Shown here: positions 24,765 through 37,649 of the stretch, one piece after another
Layout: every line of letters begins with the position of its first letter
How positions within the stretch are numbered: the first letter of the stretch is position 1
Assembly (NCBI GenBank): GCA_018340805.1
Contig: JACMZG010001914.1
Coordinates: 4,837,369-4,901,368 of the forward strand
DNA: 64,000 nucleotides
DNA from: Microvelia longipes
Taxonomy: Eukaryota; Arthropoda; Insecta; Hemiptera; Veliidae
Direction of reading: 5' to 3'
Translations under genes and position numbers: made by a program
The notes under the pieces: generated by a model
The model's input: only the letters and a program-made list of their open reading frames with translations
The model's database searches: none
What the model was told of the DNA's origin: nothing

Positions 24765-25325
24765 TAAAAGGCCTACATTAAATACTTACAATCGTTAAAA
24801 GGCCTACATTAAATACTTACAATCGTTAAAAGGCCTACATTGAATACTATCAATCGTTAAAAGGCCTACATTAAATACTTACAATCGTTAAAAGGCCTAC
24901 ATTAAATACTTACAATCGTTAAAAGGCCTACATTGAATACTATCAATCGTTAAAAGGCCTACATTAAATACTTACAATCGTTAAAAGGCCTAATTAAATA
25001 CTTACAATCGTTAAAGGCTACATTGGCGTAAAAGGCTACATTGTTTACATTGAATTACTATCAATCGTTAAAAGGCCTACATTAAATACTTACAATCGTT
25101 TAAAGGCCTACATTTACATCGTTAAAGGCCTATTAATACTATCAATAAATACATTAAAACAATCGTTAAAAATTGGTTACATCGTTAAAAAGGCCTTTAC
25201 AATCGTTAAAAGGCCTACATTTAAATATTTACAATCGTTAAAAGGCCTACATTAAATCGTTAAAAGGCCTACATTAAATACTTACAATCGTTAAAAGGTC
25301 TACATTAAATACTTACTCTATAAAT
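24765..25325. repeat. 31-bp minisatellite, about 18 copies
   Basis: Unit AATCGTTAAAAGGCCTACAT plus TAAATACTTAC. The outer copies are regular (some with ATTGAATACTATC). The middle copies at about 25000-25200 are full of short deletions. In gsb intron 3. Confidence 0.95.
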
Positions 25326-25374
25326 ACTACATTATTTTGACCTCCTCAAATGTTTCTATTGAAAACTGTACGGA

Positions 25375-25425
25375 AAAAAATTAAGGTAGTTCTTAAATAC
25401 TTAAGAACTACCTAAACTGTTAAAA
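25375..25425. repeat. Perfect hairpin
   Basis: AGGTAGTTCTTAA, loop ATAC, TTAAGAACTACCT: 13-bp perfect stem with a 4-base loop, just after the 31-bp array. Confidence 0.8.
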
Positions 25426-26095
25426 ATTAAGCATTTGTGACGAGGCAGTTCTACACAATATCTTATCACGAAAGGCCCTTTTGGGCATTTTGTTTTATTA
25501 AAGTATTCATCCTGCGGGAGCTATCTCACGTGGGTCAGGCCTATAATTTGTATATTACTGATTGAATTCAAAGGTGGCGAAATCTGTCCTGCTATACGAA
25601 CATTGGACCTACTGATGTTTTGTGCACAAAACATTTTGAAGGAACAAAACATTTGAGAAAATAGTTATTCTTTTATTAAAATATACTAACTTTAATAAAA
25701 AAAAGGAATCAATAGATCTCTTGTTTAGTGATCTCAACGCCGTAAACTGCCTAACATCGGATTCACTCGTCCTAACTATAAGATGATACATGCATGTAGT
25801 TATTTTGAACAAAAATAATTTAAAACTAACAATCACCGAAGTGATTTTTTTACAAAAGATAGTGCAAATTAATAAAGTAATAACTATTGACCCAAATTCT
25901 AAGCAATAAATTTATAATATGAATGAAACGTAAGGTAAACAACAATCAATTAAAACTTAATTTTTTGCACTGATATCCGAACGGCTTTGCATAAAACATT
26001 TTAGATCTCGTAAAATTACTTTAATTAAAATGAGGACTGTATTTTAACGTAATTATCGAACATTGATTAGATGAATTATTATTAGATTATATACT
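25426..26095. other. gsb intron 3, no gene seen
   Basis: AT-rich. A possible SINE-2 relic at about 25470-25590 (CCTGCGGGAGCTATCTCACG, AAAGGTGGCGAAATCTG). The minus-strand open frame 25609-25836 has no recognisable domain. Confidence 0.35.
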
Positions 26096-26698
26096 TTTGT
26101 GAGGAAGTGGTCAGATAGGTAATGAAAACACAAAATTTGAGCTTTCGGCCGTAAATTAGGCCTTCATCAGAAGTAGTTTTATTCCAAACTGAATCAGATA
26201 ACACATAAAAATAAAACATTAGTTATATTAATCTAACAATAGCTAGCTGTGTATACCATCGGAGAACGACACTTACTTCTAAACAAAGATCTAGTTTGAA
26301 TACAAAAGGGGGATGATATTCCAAAATATTTAAGAAAAGGAACACTATATAAATATTATCAAGAATAAAGTCAAACATTAACGCATAATAGACATAATTT
26401 TGAATTATGCGTTAATGTTTGACTTTATTCTTGATAATATTTTTATAGTGTTCCTTTTCTTAAATATTTTGGAATATCACCCCCCTTTTGTATTCAAACT
26501 AGATCTTTGTTTAGAAGTAGGTGTCGTTCTCTGATAGTATACACAGCTAGCTATTGTTAGATTAATATAACTAATGTTTTATTTTTATGTGTTATCTGAT
26601 TCAGTTTGGAATAAAACTACTTCTGATGAAGGCCTAATTTACGGCCGAAAGCTCAAATTTTGTGTTTTCATTACCTATCTGACCACTTCCTCATAAAA
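26096..26698. mobile_element. 600-bp near-perfect palindrome, recent fold-back insertion
   Basis: Two arms of about 295 bp (26098-26392 and 26404-26698) are reverse complements with only scattered differences, separated by about 11 bp. Outer words are TGAGGAAGTGGTCAGATAGG and its complement. Each arm has TTCTGATGAAGGCCTAATTT then ACGGCCGAAAGCTC (+ strand at 26623-26654, minus at about 26139-26170). That is CTGATGA, A, stem GGCC/GGCC, GAAAGCTC. Arm identity this high means a recent origin or gene conversion. No ORF. Confidence 0.88.
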
Positions 26699-27389
26699 TT
26701 ATATAGTTTAAATAGTTTGGTCAATAATTTTATATTAATTTTGTATTATTAGATTCATATTATTAAAGTAAATAGGTTAAGATGCTTAAATGAGCTTAGG
26801 AAGGAAGAAAGCATATAGGTTCCCGATATGATATAAAGAAATATGAGAACATAAATTATATAATATGTACTAAGTAGCTAACATATAGAGTCTAAATACA
26901 GAAGTAAACAATAAATGATTTTTTTAATTTTGATTTAATTTTTATTTATTTTTTTATTAATATTTTTATTTATTATATTGTTTTATCCACTCCTTGTATT
27001 GTAAGTTCTACATACAGTCTTTTTACCTCACACTGTAAATTTACTTTTACTCCCAAGGGAGGAAAAGTGGAAGTGTTGCCAACTTGACAGAATGTTTTAG
27101 TAAAATTTTTAGGAATTTTAGGAAATTTTCAGGATTTTTTCGGTGTTATGTTGGTACTACGGGTAAAATATACAATATACACACGCTAATGTTTAAATTA
27201 CAAATATAGTATTACACATTATTCTATTGACAGCTTACAATAAAATAATGTGAAGATAGTGGCTTTATTCTCTCTTCATCAGAGTAATTGACATGGTAAG
27301 AATAAACTAAACTAACACAATAACAATTAAGGAGCTGAAGAATATATTAATAGTTGTTAGTATTAGTTCTCTAGTCGTAGATAAAATTT
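26699..27389. other. gsb intron 3, no gene seen
   Basis: AT-rich intronic DNA. A CTTCATCAGAGTAATTG word at 27277-27295 hints at another fold-back end but lacks the GAAA side. Confidence 0.35.
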
Positions 27390-27615
27390 AATATGCAACA
27401 AGGGATGAAAGTTGTCAGCTCTCGTATTATCTCCCTCGTCAAGCCTCGGGAGCCAAAATGTTAGTTAACTCCCTCGGCAAGCCTCGGGAGCTAACTAGTT
27501 TATCTCCCTCGGCCTACTGGCCTCGTGAGCTAATAAAGTTTCCTCCTTCGGCGCTGCCGTAGGACGAAACTTTAACTTGAGCTGTAAAACTTACTTTCAT
27601 CCCTTGTTGCATAAA
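27390..27615. mobile_element. Family M hairpin-rich MITE-like element
   Basis: Ends ATGCAACAAGGGATGAAAGT and ACTTTCATCCCTTGTTGCAT are perfect inverted repeats of about 20 bp, followed by AAATAACTATT. The interior is a row of small dyads such as CTCCCTCGGCAAGCCTCGGG and CTCCCTCGGC...GCCTCGTGAG. Related to 42575-42835, 61800-62035 and, more distantly, 59305-59485. Confidence 0.8.
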
Positions 27616-27817
27616 TAACTATTTTTTAACAATACAAATAAAAGATAAACAATAACCTAACTAATATTAATCTGTTTATAGAATAGTGAAAATATGAAAC
27701 AAACAAAATACATAGCCGCTCACAATCGAAAGCTTTTGCGGCTATTAAAAATTAATTTATTGTTTTAATGTTAAATCCATTAATTTGTTTTTTTTTGTAT
27801 TAGATTAGATATTATAT

Positions 27818-27820
<3 letters not shown>

Positions 27821-27869
<49 letters not shown>

Positions 27870-27884
27870 ATATATATATATTTA

Positions 27885-27927
<43 letters not shown>

Positions 27928-27989
27928 ATAATATATATTATATATATATATATAAATAATATATAAATATATATATAAATAAATATATA

Positions 27990-28072
<83 letters not shown>

Positions 28073-28096
28073 TATATATATATATATATATATATT
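27821..28096. repeat. (AT)n microsatellite, about 276 bp
   Basis: Alternating AT with TTAT and AAAT interruptions; the longest AT tract in the window. Confidence 0.95.
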
Positions 28097-29264
28097 ATTG
28101 CTGTTAATTATATTATAATGCATGTATTATTTATCTCGTCTTTATTTTATTATAAGAACATAAAACGTCTATAACAAAAAAAGTATTAAGCACAAGCAGT
28201 GACTTTAAATAGCTGCTTTGATGGTCCAAACGAGATACATGTATAAGAAAAATTAATTGTAAAATGATAATTAGATATAGAATATAAACCGAAACAAAAC
28301 TAACAACACAGGAAAATTAATCTCTAAAAAGGGCTTAAACTAGGATAGAACTTAACTAAACTTACTTCGACTATGTCAGCAATCAGTCGATTATATGTCT
28401 CGTGATAAAAGCTTTTTTTATATTCCCTGTCATTTGATTCCTTTCTTTATTATTTACATATACTCAGTCACTTGAATCTCAGTACCATTTTATATCCCCT
28501 GTCTATAGAGGAGAAGTATCCGTAGAAAAAGAATATTAAAATTGACGATAGATAATTTAAAATCACTTTAGTGGTAAAAGCGTAAAATTTCAAATATAAA
28601 AATCTCGTATTTTTATATTTGTTTATATCGAACAACGAGCTGTTCAGAGCAATACATTTTTACCAACTGCTAGTTAGCGCTACAATGGTGGAAGGACAAT
28701 GGATGAGTTACTTCTCAGTGTCTGAAATTCGTATATACCATATATGTATATAACGGCCTTAGTAGCAATTTTGTTTAAAAACTTTGTTCAAAATTTATAT
28801 TTTCTCTATCGTCAGGTCAAAGATCGACGTAGCACCTTTTTAAATTGCTTTAATACGCTGGTTATTTAGTACCACAATTTTCTTTTTTCAATATCTGCCA
28901 CTTTTGTTTTTTCATTTGTTAAAATGTTTTTTAAGGAATCTGAAAAAAACTATTTGAAACGCCCTGAGCTACGCATTAACCTGGCTACTAATAATTCCTT
29001 CAAATTAGTATCATTAGTTTAAAAAATATATTTTAGAATGTTTTAAAAAATTAACAAGTGCTGATGTTTTAGTTCACCGGTTTTAAAATTACTTTGCAAT
29101 CAAACTGCAATAGAAATTTATTAAAACTCTTTGTATATTTGTAATTCCATGCTAAAGCATTTAAGCATTTAATTCTGCTATCATAATTCATACCTTATAA
29201 AATTAAATAATTATAAAATACTACTATATATAATAAAAATGCAATTAAAAAAAAATAAATCTCA
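28097..29264. other. gsb intron 3, no gene seen
   Basis: AT-rich intronic DNA without recognised elements. Confidence 0.4.
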
Positions 29265-29690
29265 TAGTTTATAGGTTAGGACACTGAAGAGACTTTTATC
29301 AAGTTGTTAAAGTATTTTATTAACTTCATACAATATTTCGCTTGTAATCTCCAAGCATATTCATGTAACACAATCAACAAAAAGAAAATTACCAATCTTA
29401 CTAAAAGTCAAGTAATTAAAATTAACTTAGTTAAGTCATGCTAAATGATAAATTAAGGTTTAAAAAGGCTTAAAAATAACTTACAGTTAAGACGAGTTAC
29501 GAGAATTTTAACTACGTCATATATTTTTTTAAAAAAATGATTGGTAATTTTCTTTTTCTTTTTGTAGGTTGTGTTACATGAATATGCTTGGAGATTACAA
29601 GTGAAATATTGTATGAAATTAATAAAATAATTTAACAACTCTATAAACGTATCTTCAGTGTCCTAACCTATAAACTATAGAATTATTATA
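29265..29690. mobile_element. Fold-back element, arms about 145 bp
   Basis: Left arm 29265-29408 and right arm 29533-29682 are reverse complements, including ATAGTTTATAGGTTAGGACA, TTGTAATCTCCAAGCATATT and AATTACCAATCTT. On the + strand the right arm reads ATGAATATG, stem CTTG/CAAG around GAGATTA, T, GAAA: the same hairpin-then-GAAA layout as the other fold-backs, in diverged form. The open frame on its minus strand is not a gene. Confidence 0.75.
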
Positions 29691-29885
29691 GAGACCAAAA
29701 ATCGAATGGAGACCAAATAATTTATTGAAAGAAGAATAACAACGATGTCATGCAAAGTATAATAAGAAAATAATTATAAAGTTAAAATAATAATAATGCA
29801 AAATAAAATAAATGCCTAAATTGCATAAAGGTAATATAATAAAATAACGGTAATCATATCAAAGTAAAAATGAATAATTTACGTT

Positions 29886-30275
29886 TGTATGTTGTAACAA
29901 AATGAATTAATTAACTAACTCCTAAAAGCAAAAATATAATAGTATTTGATATTATAAATTTTAAAATATAAATGATTATAAAGTTAATAATTATAAATAT
30001 TATAAAGATTATAATCTACGTTAGTAGTTAATGATTATAATTATGTTAGTATGTTGTAACAAAATGAATTAATTAACTAACTCCTAAAAGCAAAAAATAT
30101 GATATTTAATATTATAAATTTTAAAATATAAATGATTATAAAGTTATAATTATAAAGATTATAATCTACGTCAGTAATTAAATATTATAATTACGTTAGT
30201 ATGTTGTAACAAAATTAATTAATTAATCAACTCCTAAAAGCAAAAATATGATAGTATTTGATATTATAAATTTTA
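29886..30275. repeat. Tandem repeat of about 150-165 bp, nearly three copies
   Basis: ATGTTGTAACAAAATGAATT...CTCCTAAAAGCAAAAATA recurs at about 29890, 30050 and 30200. Each is followed by TATTATAAATTTTAAAATAT in the first two. AT-rich, non-coding. Confidence 0.85.
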
Positions 30276-31526
30276 TATAGCATTAGGTAATATAGTAAAA
30301 TAAATAAAATGACAAAGCAAGATCATTAAAATTAGTGAATAAATAAAATAAATTAGTAAAAAAATTAATTAAAATTAAATAATATTATAATTACTAAAAT
30401 ACTACGAGAAGAACCATTTAGCAAAAAAAAAGAAAGAAAAAGAAAAACAAGGAAAAAATAAAAGATGAAAACCTATTTCTAAAAAAACATTTTGATTGAT
30501 ATGGACCGCCCAGGGGGATAATATGAAATTGAAAAATAACTAAGTGTAGTTGAGCGCTTGACTGAGCGGTAGAGAGCGCTGTAATTGATGCTACCCAATT
30601 ACCATCACGCTCAGACCCTTCGTCTCTCAAACTGTTTGTTTCTTATGAGCAATATTAATAATACTCAATAATTTTTCACTTCATATCTCCAGTACGGTAC
30701 ATTTTTCTTATTTTTCCCTTCGGTACATTTTTAATTTTTCTTTTTAAACTTATTTATCAAAATATTATGACTAATTATCGCTTCTTATTCTTGTTTTCAA
30801 ACCACCTTCATGTATATTTCTTTTTCAATATTTTGTTTTTTTAAATACCACCCATGTATAGTAAAAATATGATTTGTTAAATTATGATAAACAGTAGTCA
30901 TTTATTAAGGAACGTTTAGATTCGAACTCAGGACCTTTGGGGAGGTAATATTTCATGCAGTATTCAACTCGCAACGGTTCTCCCCGTAATTCATCAAAAT
31001 CTTTCATTCCTTGTTTTCAAGTCTATTTATTGCTGTGTTTTAATTTGGTGTGTTATTTTTTTGTGCTCGTATTTGACATTTTAGATCTTAGCGGTACCCA
31101 CACAATCCACACGCAGTCTCTATTTCAGCACCCTCCTGAAATAGAGGACAGTTACTGAGGTAACTGTTTCAGATACCTCCTAATTAAATAAAACAATATC
31201 TATAATTAATTACTATAATTATATACTAAACTATTTTGGTTTATTAATTTTAAATTGTGTCTAAAATAGTATTACTAAAATAGCGGTCTTTACAATAGCT
31301 TATAAAAATCAGGTACAAGGCACCTCGGAAGGCTTCATACACAATTGGATTATTTTTTAATTTTTTTTATGACTCCGGTTTACACGAAATAAGTATTGTA
31401 TACTTTTGCCAATAAAGAACTTGTTTGAAAAAAACCATTATTTTCAAGGAAAACTTATGAATGAAACCATTTATTAAGAAATTAATAATTACATATTAAA
31501 TGAAATGTAATAAAATTAATTTTTAA
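30276..31526. other. gsb intron 3, no gene seen
   Basis: AT-rich DNA. Two tRNA-box-like words (GAGCGGTAGAGAGCGC at about 30562-30577; GAGTTCGAATCT on the minus strand at about 30917-30928) point in opposite directions and are too far apart to form a gene. Confidence 0.35.
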
Positions 31527-31544
31527 ATATATATATATATATAT

Positions 31545-31597
<53 letters not shown>

Positions 31598-31610
31598 AAT
31601 ATATATTATA
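31527..31610. repeat. (AT)n microsatellite
   Basis: Alternating AT with several TTA/TAA interruptions. Confidence 0.95.
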
Positions 31611-32019
31611 CAATAGTTATTTTAATCTCAGTTAACTATCTACAATTTATTTAATTTTAATTCTTATTTATGTGCATGCACATTTCTTATTTATTTTGAC
31701 TTCCTTATATTTTCTTTTCCTTAAATTAACTTTTTAGCTGTGGTTGTTTTGAGTTCTATTATTTTATTGTTACTAGTTTTATACTTTCTTTATTTATTTT
31801 TACTTTTATTGCTTTTTAATTTATTATTATACTTTATTTATTCATATATTTATATATAAATCTTGTTAGTTTTATATATAGTTAGTAATTTGTTTGTTTA
31901 ATAGTATTAAAATAATAATGAAATTTATAAAGAAAAAGAGTGAATTAGATTAGATTAATGTTTAAAATAAAATAGATATAACTACTTATTCTTGGTGAAG
32001 CCAACCTTGGCAATAATCT

Positions 32020-32325
32020 TATAAATGTCACGCGATAAAAATCGAACTAATGCTGATAATGAGTTGAAACATACCACATTTGTTGGTCCTATTTATGACT
32101 ACATGTATGCTAATGATACCACAACTAGACCTAAAGATTTATTTTTCTACTAAGTTTCAACAAATCTCTAGCATAAATAAACTTCTAGACAGAAAACTTT
32201 GTGAAAACCGCCCAGGAGGTTTTAGAAACGCCTGAAACTAATAATTTAGATGAAAATTATTAGTTTCGGATTCTAAGTGAAAATACAAAACTTTTCCTAA
32301 CCTTCGGTATTTATGAGGAAAAGTA
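32020..32325 (-). mobile_element. Family A repeat, diverged 5' part
   Basis: Reverse copy with AAATCGAACTAATGCTGATA, AGTTTCAACAAATCTCTAGC, TTTGTGAAAACCGCCCAGGA and the end AACTTTTCC...GGTATTTATGAGGAAAAGT. The middle is deleted. Confidence 0.75.
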
Positions 32326-32445
32326 ATAATGATTACAAGTACAAATTAAATTAGAACAGAAATGTACAAATATGTATCAAATTTTTTAAAAATGTATATT
32401 ATGACAGTTTGATTTTTTTCTTATGCGTGTTCTTTACTCAATATT

Positions 32446-32489
32446 CATGGGCGTAGCCCGGGTTGTTTTAGGGGGGGGGCATTATATTA

Positions 32490-32560
<71 letters not shown>

Positions 32561-33017
32561 ATATATATATATATATATCACAAACAATTAATAAAAAGGT
32601 TTATGTTTTGTTTTAAAAACAAAGCACTTAAAGTACAAATCAAAACTAGTTTTATTCAAATAGACTTAAAGAATAAAACAAAATACAAATTATCATTGAA
32701 CTGAAGTGAACTAAACTGGCGGACATTTGAACTAAGTGACTAAACATGGCGGACATTTTAGTTTTTATTTTACTAATAATATCACTACAAATTTAATACG
32801 TCAAACTAACAAAACAAATTTAATTTTTTAAGACAGAAGTTACTTTAAGCTCTAAATTAATATTATAAAATTAATTAATTATTTTATAAAATTTAAATTA
32901 ATTTTATAAAGTTATTTAAAAAAATGTTTTTTTCTTGCCTGAACCAAGGTTTTTATATAATTTTTGCAACAACTCTGCTTGTCTAGGGGGGAACCTGCCC
33001 CCCTTGCTACGCCCATG
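32446..33017. mobile_element. hAT-like non-autonomous DNA transposon, 572 bp
   Basis: Ends CATGGGCGTAGC and GCTACGCCCATG are perfect inverted repeats, flanked by the 8-bp direct repeat TCAATATT (32438-32445 and 33018-33025). An 8-bp target duplication with short CA...TG ends is typical of hAT elements. The interior has G-runs and C-runs next to the ends, an internal (AT)n tract (32482-32578) and no transposase. It sits in gsb intron 3, upstream of the homeodomain exon. Confidence 0.85.
32482..32578. repeat. (AT)n microsatellite inside the hAT-like element
   Basis: Alternating AT with a few interruptions, beginning about 36 bp inside the left end. Confidence 0.95.
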
Positions 33018-33025
33018 TCAATATT

Positions 33026-34552
<1,527 letters not shown>

Positions 34553-34868
34553 GAAGTCAGTATTCCATTCTACTCTTAAAAAATAGTGTAATTTAGGAAG
34601 TCACTGTATCCATTCTACTCCTTACAAAAATAGTGTAATTTAGGAAGTCACTGTATTCCATTCTACTCCTTACAAAAATAGTGTAATTTAGGAAATCACT
34701 GTATTCCATTCTACCCTTCAAAAAAAGTGTAATTTAGGAAGTCTCTGTATTCCATTCTCCTTACAAAAATAGTGTAATTTAGGAAGTCACTGTATTCCAT
34801 TCTACTCCTTACAAAAATAGTGTAATTTAGGAAGTCACTGTATTCCATTCTACTCCTTACAAAATTAT
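34553..34868. repeat. 48-bp tandem array, about 6.5 copies
   Basis: Unit AGGAAGTCACTGTATTCCAT, TCTACTCCTTACAAAAATAG, TGTAATTT, with a few deletions. The unit is a multiple of three, so the minus strand stays partly open with a 16-residue repeat (RSRMEYSDFLNYTIFV). The few copies carrying indels break it. Confidence 0.92.
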
Positions 34869-35454
34869 CGTCACTGAGCAAATTCACTGTATTATGTCCC
34901 ATTCTAAATGCAAGGCAATATTTTTGCACTGTTTTAAACATGACAAGCATAGAACATTTACTAAATCATAGACTAAGAAGTAAAACTTTTCATTTGAGAT
35001 ATCTATCAAATACGTTTCAAGGACTACTAAAAATACGGCTTGCCTTTCGGCTTCAAAAACACCTCTTAAACATTTTATTACTGCCGCCCAGATCAAATAT
35101 CTTTATTTTCAAGGTGGTAGCCTTCGTAAAAGTCAAACCCAGCTCGTGCTCTTTTAAAAAAAACTTGATATCTTGGAGTTTAATCTCTACCTAACATACA
35201 TCTGGTGTATGAATTTTCTTTTACTGAGAAAGCCAATTCACTTATAGGATTACATTTTAAACAGCATAAAATGAACAATTTATAATATAGGTTGAAGCAG
35301 TTATTAAAAATGTCTCTTTAGATACAAGCTCTGAAGTTAGCTGAGTCAGCTGGTAGTTTGATTGCTGTATGATCAGTCCTAAATTTAGTTTATGATCAGT
35401 TATATATCTGATCAGTAATAAAATGAAAACAACTTTCGCTTTTACCTTTGAGTA

Positions 35455-36110
35455 GTTCGATACAAGGAACCCGTGCAATACATTTGAAGAATCCGTTCGA
35501 TACCTTTTTGAAGTCTGTCCGATACATTTGAGGACCCCGTTCGATATCTTTAAAAAGTCTGTTCGATTACATTTGAGAGCTGTCCGATACCTTTAAGAAG
35601 TCTGTCCGAAACATTGAGAAGTCCGTCCGATACCTTTAAGAAGCCTGTCCGATACGGCTGTGGAGCACGTCTGATTTGAGGAGCCCATCCGAAACTTTTA
35701 AGAAGCCTGTCCGATAAGGCTGTGGAACACCTCTAATTAATTTGAGGAGCCTGTCCGATACCTTTAAGAAGTCTGTCCGATTCATTTGAGGACCCCGTGC
35801 GATATCTTTAAAAAGTCTGTTCGATTACATTTGAGGAGCCTGTCCGATACCTTTAAGAAGTCTGTCCGAAACATTTGAAAGTCCGTCCGATACTTTAAGA
35901 AGCCTGTCGATACGGCTGTGGGCACGTCTGATTTGAGGAGCCATCCGAAACTTTTAAACCTGTCCGATAAGGCTGTGGAACACCTCTAATTAATTTGAGG
36001 AGCCTGTCCGATACCTTTAAGAAGCTTGTCCGATACATTTGAGGAGCCCGTCCAATACCTTTAAGAAGTCTGTCCGATACGTCTGTGAAGCCCGTTCGAT
36101 ACATTAAAGG
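35455..36110. repeat. 22-bp tandem array with higher-order structure
   Basis: Two alternating subunits, CTTTAAGAAGTCTGTCCGAT and ATTTGAGGAGCCCGTCCGAT (each with AC), form composite repeats. A longer block with GGCTGTGGAACACCTCTAAT occurs twice (about 35650-35760 and 35905-36000), showing a larger duplication. In gsb intron 4. Confidence 0.9.
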
Positions 36111-36846
36111 ACCTTTTTCATGCCACCATATTGATATCTTGTCAACCTCAAATCTAAGAGTGATTAAATCTACTCCAGTAAACAGATCTATTATCCAAAA
36201 CTCAAATTGAATTCTACAAATGTGTAGATTAATATTTAGAACAATAAAAATCTAGAGTTCAAAGCATTGCATAATAATTTAATTGTATGTTTTTGGATTA
36301 TTCTTTACAATGAAAGAATTGCATTTAAAATTAATTAAGAAAACACTAATATGCGCTACATTTAAGCTTCCTGTGAATAGCGGCAAACGGTGATTCTTTT
36401 TTATAAGACCTTTATTTTTTAACTCTTCTTTAATCGAACACGTAATATTTTGTTTTAGGAGTACAAAACGTATACAAAAAGGTTTTGTATACAATATGTT
36501 ATAGGAGGCTTTAAAAGTAAATAAAATAACCTGACATTTAAAAAAAATCGCATATTACTTTTTTTAAATACAATGTGCGCTTTTCTTTACTAAAATAAGA
36601 CCTGGTTTGACCGTGATGTCATTTTGGTTATTGCAGAACTATTTAAAAATCATTTACTTAATAAATTAATTAAAAATTGACGAACTAAATTTTTGATTAA
36701 GATTTATTATTAATAGGATCAGAATTAGGATCACTTTTATTTAAAAATGTTAAGTTTAGGAGTTACCTTTTCGATTTCTTAACGTTCGCACTGCCTTCTA
36801 AATAATCAAATTTAGTTTTAAATAAGTATTTCTGTTATTTTTTCAG
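36111..36846. other. gsb intron 4, 3' end
   Basis: AT-rich intronic DNA ending in acceptor TTTTTTCAG at 36846. No gene. Confidence 0.45.
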
Positions 36847-37024
36847 GACTAAATTAACAGAGGCACGGGTTCAAGTTTGGTTTTCTAATAGAAGAGCTAG
36901 GTTAAGAAAACAGCTGAACAGTCAGCAGCTGACAGCGTTCAATACGTTGCAATCAGCATTCCCATCCCCACCAGCCACTTCGTATTCATCTCCTGCTGAT
37001 CATCCAACGAATTTCACGCACAAG
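36847..37024 (+). CDS. gsb: gooseberry exon 5 (rest of homeodomain), probable 1-base deletion
   Basis: 178 bases. The first base completes Lys218 (homeodomain 37), then [19 protein letters not shown] gives the DNA-recognition helix. Trp48, Phe49, Ser50 (residue 231), Asn51 and Arg53 are all present; Ser50 marks the Pax-type homeodomain. [16 protein letters not shown] and a Pro/Ser-rich stretch follow. As sequenced the exon ends TTCACGCACAAG before GTAATT at 37025, in phase 0. Exon 6 needs one extra base. Downstream tandem copies of this exon end read TTCACAGCACAAG, and that extra A between 37017 and 37018 restores the phase (NFTAQG joined to NHTSTS). A one-base assembly error is likely; a real frameshift or missed microexon is less so. 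Confidence 0.93.
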
Positions 37025-37240
37025 GTAATTTCATGATGATCTTTTAAGGAAAACATAACCAAGTTCACAGCACAAGGTAATTTCATGATGATCTTTTAAG
37101 GAAAACATAACCAAGTTCACAGCACAAGGTAATTTCATGATGATTTTTAAGGAAAACATAACCAATTCACAGCACAAGGTAATTCATGATGATCTTTTAA
37201 GGAAACATAACCAAGTTCACGCACAAGGTAATTCATGATG
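37013..37240 (+). repeat. Tandem duplication of exon 5 end plus splice donor
   Basis: Unit of about 52 bp: the last 12-13 exonic bases TTCAC(A)GCACAAG plus 39 intronic bases from GTAATTTCATGATGATC. Donor GT dinucleotides fall at 37025, 37077, 37129, 37179 and 37228, all in the context CAAGGTAATT. Spacing falls from 52 to 49 because later copies carry single-base losses. Reading through the first donor meets TGA within four codons in the sequenced frame. Confidence 0.93.
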
Positions 37241-37649
37241 ATCTTTCAATGAAGTCATATTTTGAATAATTTTCAAGGTTTAATTTAAAACGGTACTTTT
37301 ATAGAGTACGTATAGTCTATGGAAGAGGTTCATGAAATATGGAAAAATAGGTATATATTCCTTTGTCCAATTTAAAAAAAATACATTTCTTAGTTTGGAA
37401 ACACTTGATACCCCTTTGTCCAACTCAATAATTTATAAAGAAATATCAAAGTCTTTCAAATTAAGATATACATTTCTTTTTCTAATTTATTCAAAATTTA
37501 TGAGATACCACTTTTTTTAAAAGACTTAAGTGTGCTGTCGCAATAAACTTTAAAGCATTAAATTGATATAAAGAAACGTTGTGTTCTTAGCGCCCGTTAT
37601 CTCATATAGTTTGGATAAAGTAATCAATAATATTAGATTATCTGGCCCT
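37241..37649. other. gsb intron 5, no gene seen
   Basis: AT-rich intronic DNA. The open frame 37332-37520 has no recognised domain. Confidence 0.4.

Noticed and set aside
30562..30928. A-box-like and B-box-like words suggesting a tRNA gene
   Set aside because: They point in opposite directions and are over 300 bp apart, so they cannot form one tRNA or SINE promoter.
35895..36104. Minus-strand open frame with YRTGF/KVSD repeats
   Set aside because: Product of the 22-bp tandem array, no independent coding evidence.
37077..37229. Use of the later duplicated donors as extra coding sequence of exon 5
   Set aside because: In the sequenced frame read-through past the first donor reaches TGA within four codons, and the intronic part of the unit has no Pax similarity.
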